Shown here one piece after another: positions 63,371-64,000 of a DNA stretch of 64,000 nt. The number at the start of each line of letters is the position of its first letter. Position 1 is the first letter of the stretch. The position numbers and the translations under genes are program-made. The stretch comes from Acanthosepion esculentum (lineage: Eukaryota > Mollusca > Cephalopoda > Sepiida > Sepiidae). Location of the stretch: contig OZ038517.1 of NCBI GenBank assembly GCA_964036315.1, positions 52,068,735-52,132,734 of the forward strand, given 5' to 3'. The notes under the pieces are model-generated. The model searched no databases. It saw only the letters and a program-made list of their open reading frames with translations, and had not been told where the DNA came from.

Positions 63371-64000
63371 TTCATTTTTGTTGAACATTAATTTAAATCG
63401 AGGCACACTCTTAGTTTTAAATTCCAATTTAAAATTTGTATTTTAATTTCTCGAAATAAAAAGAAAATTCTTTTTATAAAGGAGAACCAATTCGTCTCAA
63501 GACATTTTTTTTTTTTAAATTTCACCAAAACTACTAAAAGAGAAGACTTTCTTTTAACTTAAAGCAACTTGTAATTTTTTCAGTCATTAACGAAACCTCC
63601 CAAGTCAGAATCCACTCGGCAAACTCGCATCAAATTCAAAGGCTGGGCTCTTCAAGGAAGGAACGTCACAAAGATGGAAAAATCCTCACCAATAAGACAA
63701 GTTTTGATAAAACAAGCAAAAAAATAAATAAATATATAAACATTTGGCTTTTAAAGAATCTCCACTTTTTTCAATGCGTAAATAATGTATAGTGACACTT
63801 ACCTTTTTTTGTTTTTAATCGGCCAACTGTTGTTAAACAACAATAAGAAATTCTTCTTTAATAAATTAAGTCAAACTAACTTATTTGTTCTGTTCTTTAA
63901 AATATGTTTATAACAATATATTCGTATATAACTACTGATATATATAAAAATAAAAATAAAACAAGAAATTAGATGTCTGAGAGGTTATATAATGAAAGAA
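63371..64000. other. no gene recognised
   Basis: Possibly internal sequence of the retroelement carrying repeat D. No coding motif seen before the window ends. Confidence 0.3.

Overview
The window looks like intergenic and gene-poor DNA from a cephalopod mollusc, most likely an octopus. This is an inference. It rests on intronless-looking C2H2 zinc-finger coding exons scattered in AT-rich DNA, very dense short interspersed repeats with tRNA-like heads, several satellites, (TA)n tracts everywhere, and decayed copies of nearly every class of eukaryotic mobile element. Nothing bacterial is present: there are no operons and no ribosome-binding sites.

Only three long reading frames look like host genes. 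All are on the minus strand and all encode chains of TGEKP-linked C2H2 zinc fingers: ZNF-A (5560-6507, 9 fingers), ZNF-B (39549-40412, 10 fingers, preceded by a good splice acceptor) and ZNF-C (49939-50814, 9 fingers). ZNF-A and ZNF-C are collinear paralogues 43 kb apart, with most DNA-contacting residues shared finger by finger. ZNF-B belongs to a different subfamily.

Mobile-element layout. 0-2.1 kb: mariner and LINE remnants. 3.9-5.3 kb: nested SINEs, including a 5S-rRNA/tRNA-headed one. 7.1-7.7 kb: first block of a 120-bp satellite. 7.7-9.5 kb: a Tigger/Jerky-type transposase pseudogene with a C-terminal PCNA-binding-like motif. 11.7-12.5 kb: a pogo/Tigger-type nonautonomous element with TA duplication. 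14.0 kb: a 75-bp perfect palindrome. 15.2 kb and 62.8 kb: a shared LTR-like repeat. 16.1-17.0 kb: a solo LTR with an intact 5-bp duplication. 17.9-18.4 kb: a 77-bp tandem repeat. 18.6-24.3 kb: a dead Ty3/gypsy element. 24.6-26.3 kb: paired promoter-like repeats around an inverted element. 27-30 kb: SINE and LINE. 30.8 kb: a piggyBac-type element inside a tandem repeat. 31.7-34.4 kb: the main 120-bp satellite array. 34.5-35.3 kb: LINE. 35.7-39.3 kb: inverted-repeat elements nested in one another. 41-44 kb: SINEs and an interrupted LINE. 47.3-49.8 kb: duplicated SINE and an inverted element carrying a tRNA-Ser-like sequence. 52-54.2 kb: Penelope-like fragments and a Tc1 element. 54.3-55.6 kb: a 110-bp satellite with higher-order structure. 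57.1-58.3 kb: an inverted-repeat element with an 86-bp array grown inside it. 58.8-63.4 kb: several MITEs, SINEs and an LTR-like repeat.

The zinc-finger proteins would be nuclear DNA-binding factors. Nothing shows their targets, but they sit in very repeat-rich DNA. The strongest unusual signals are: inverted (head-to-head) repeat pairs in at least seven places, some explained as joined SINE copies; a 5S+tRNA chimeric SINE head; a tRNA-Ser(CGA)-like sequence at the arm boundary of an inverted element; a shared core across SINEs with different heads; and satellites that share units 24 kb apart or can be traced to a single-copy ancestor elsewhere in the window. All repeat families were recognised by eye; boundaries are approximate unless a target-site duplication is given.
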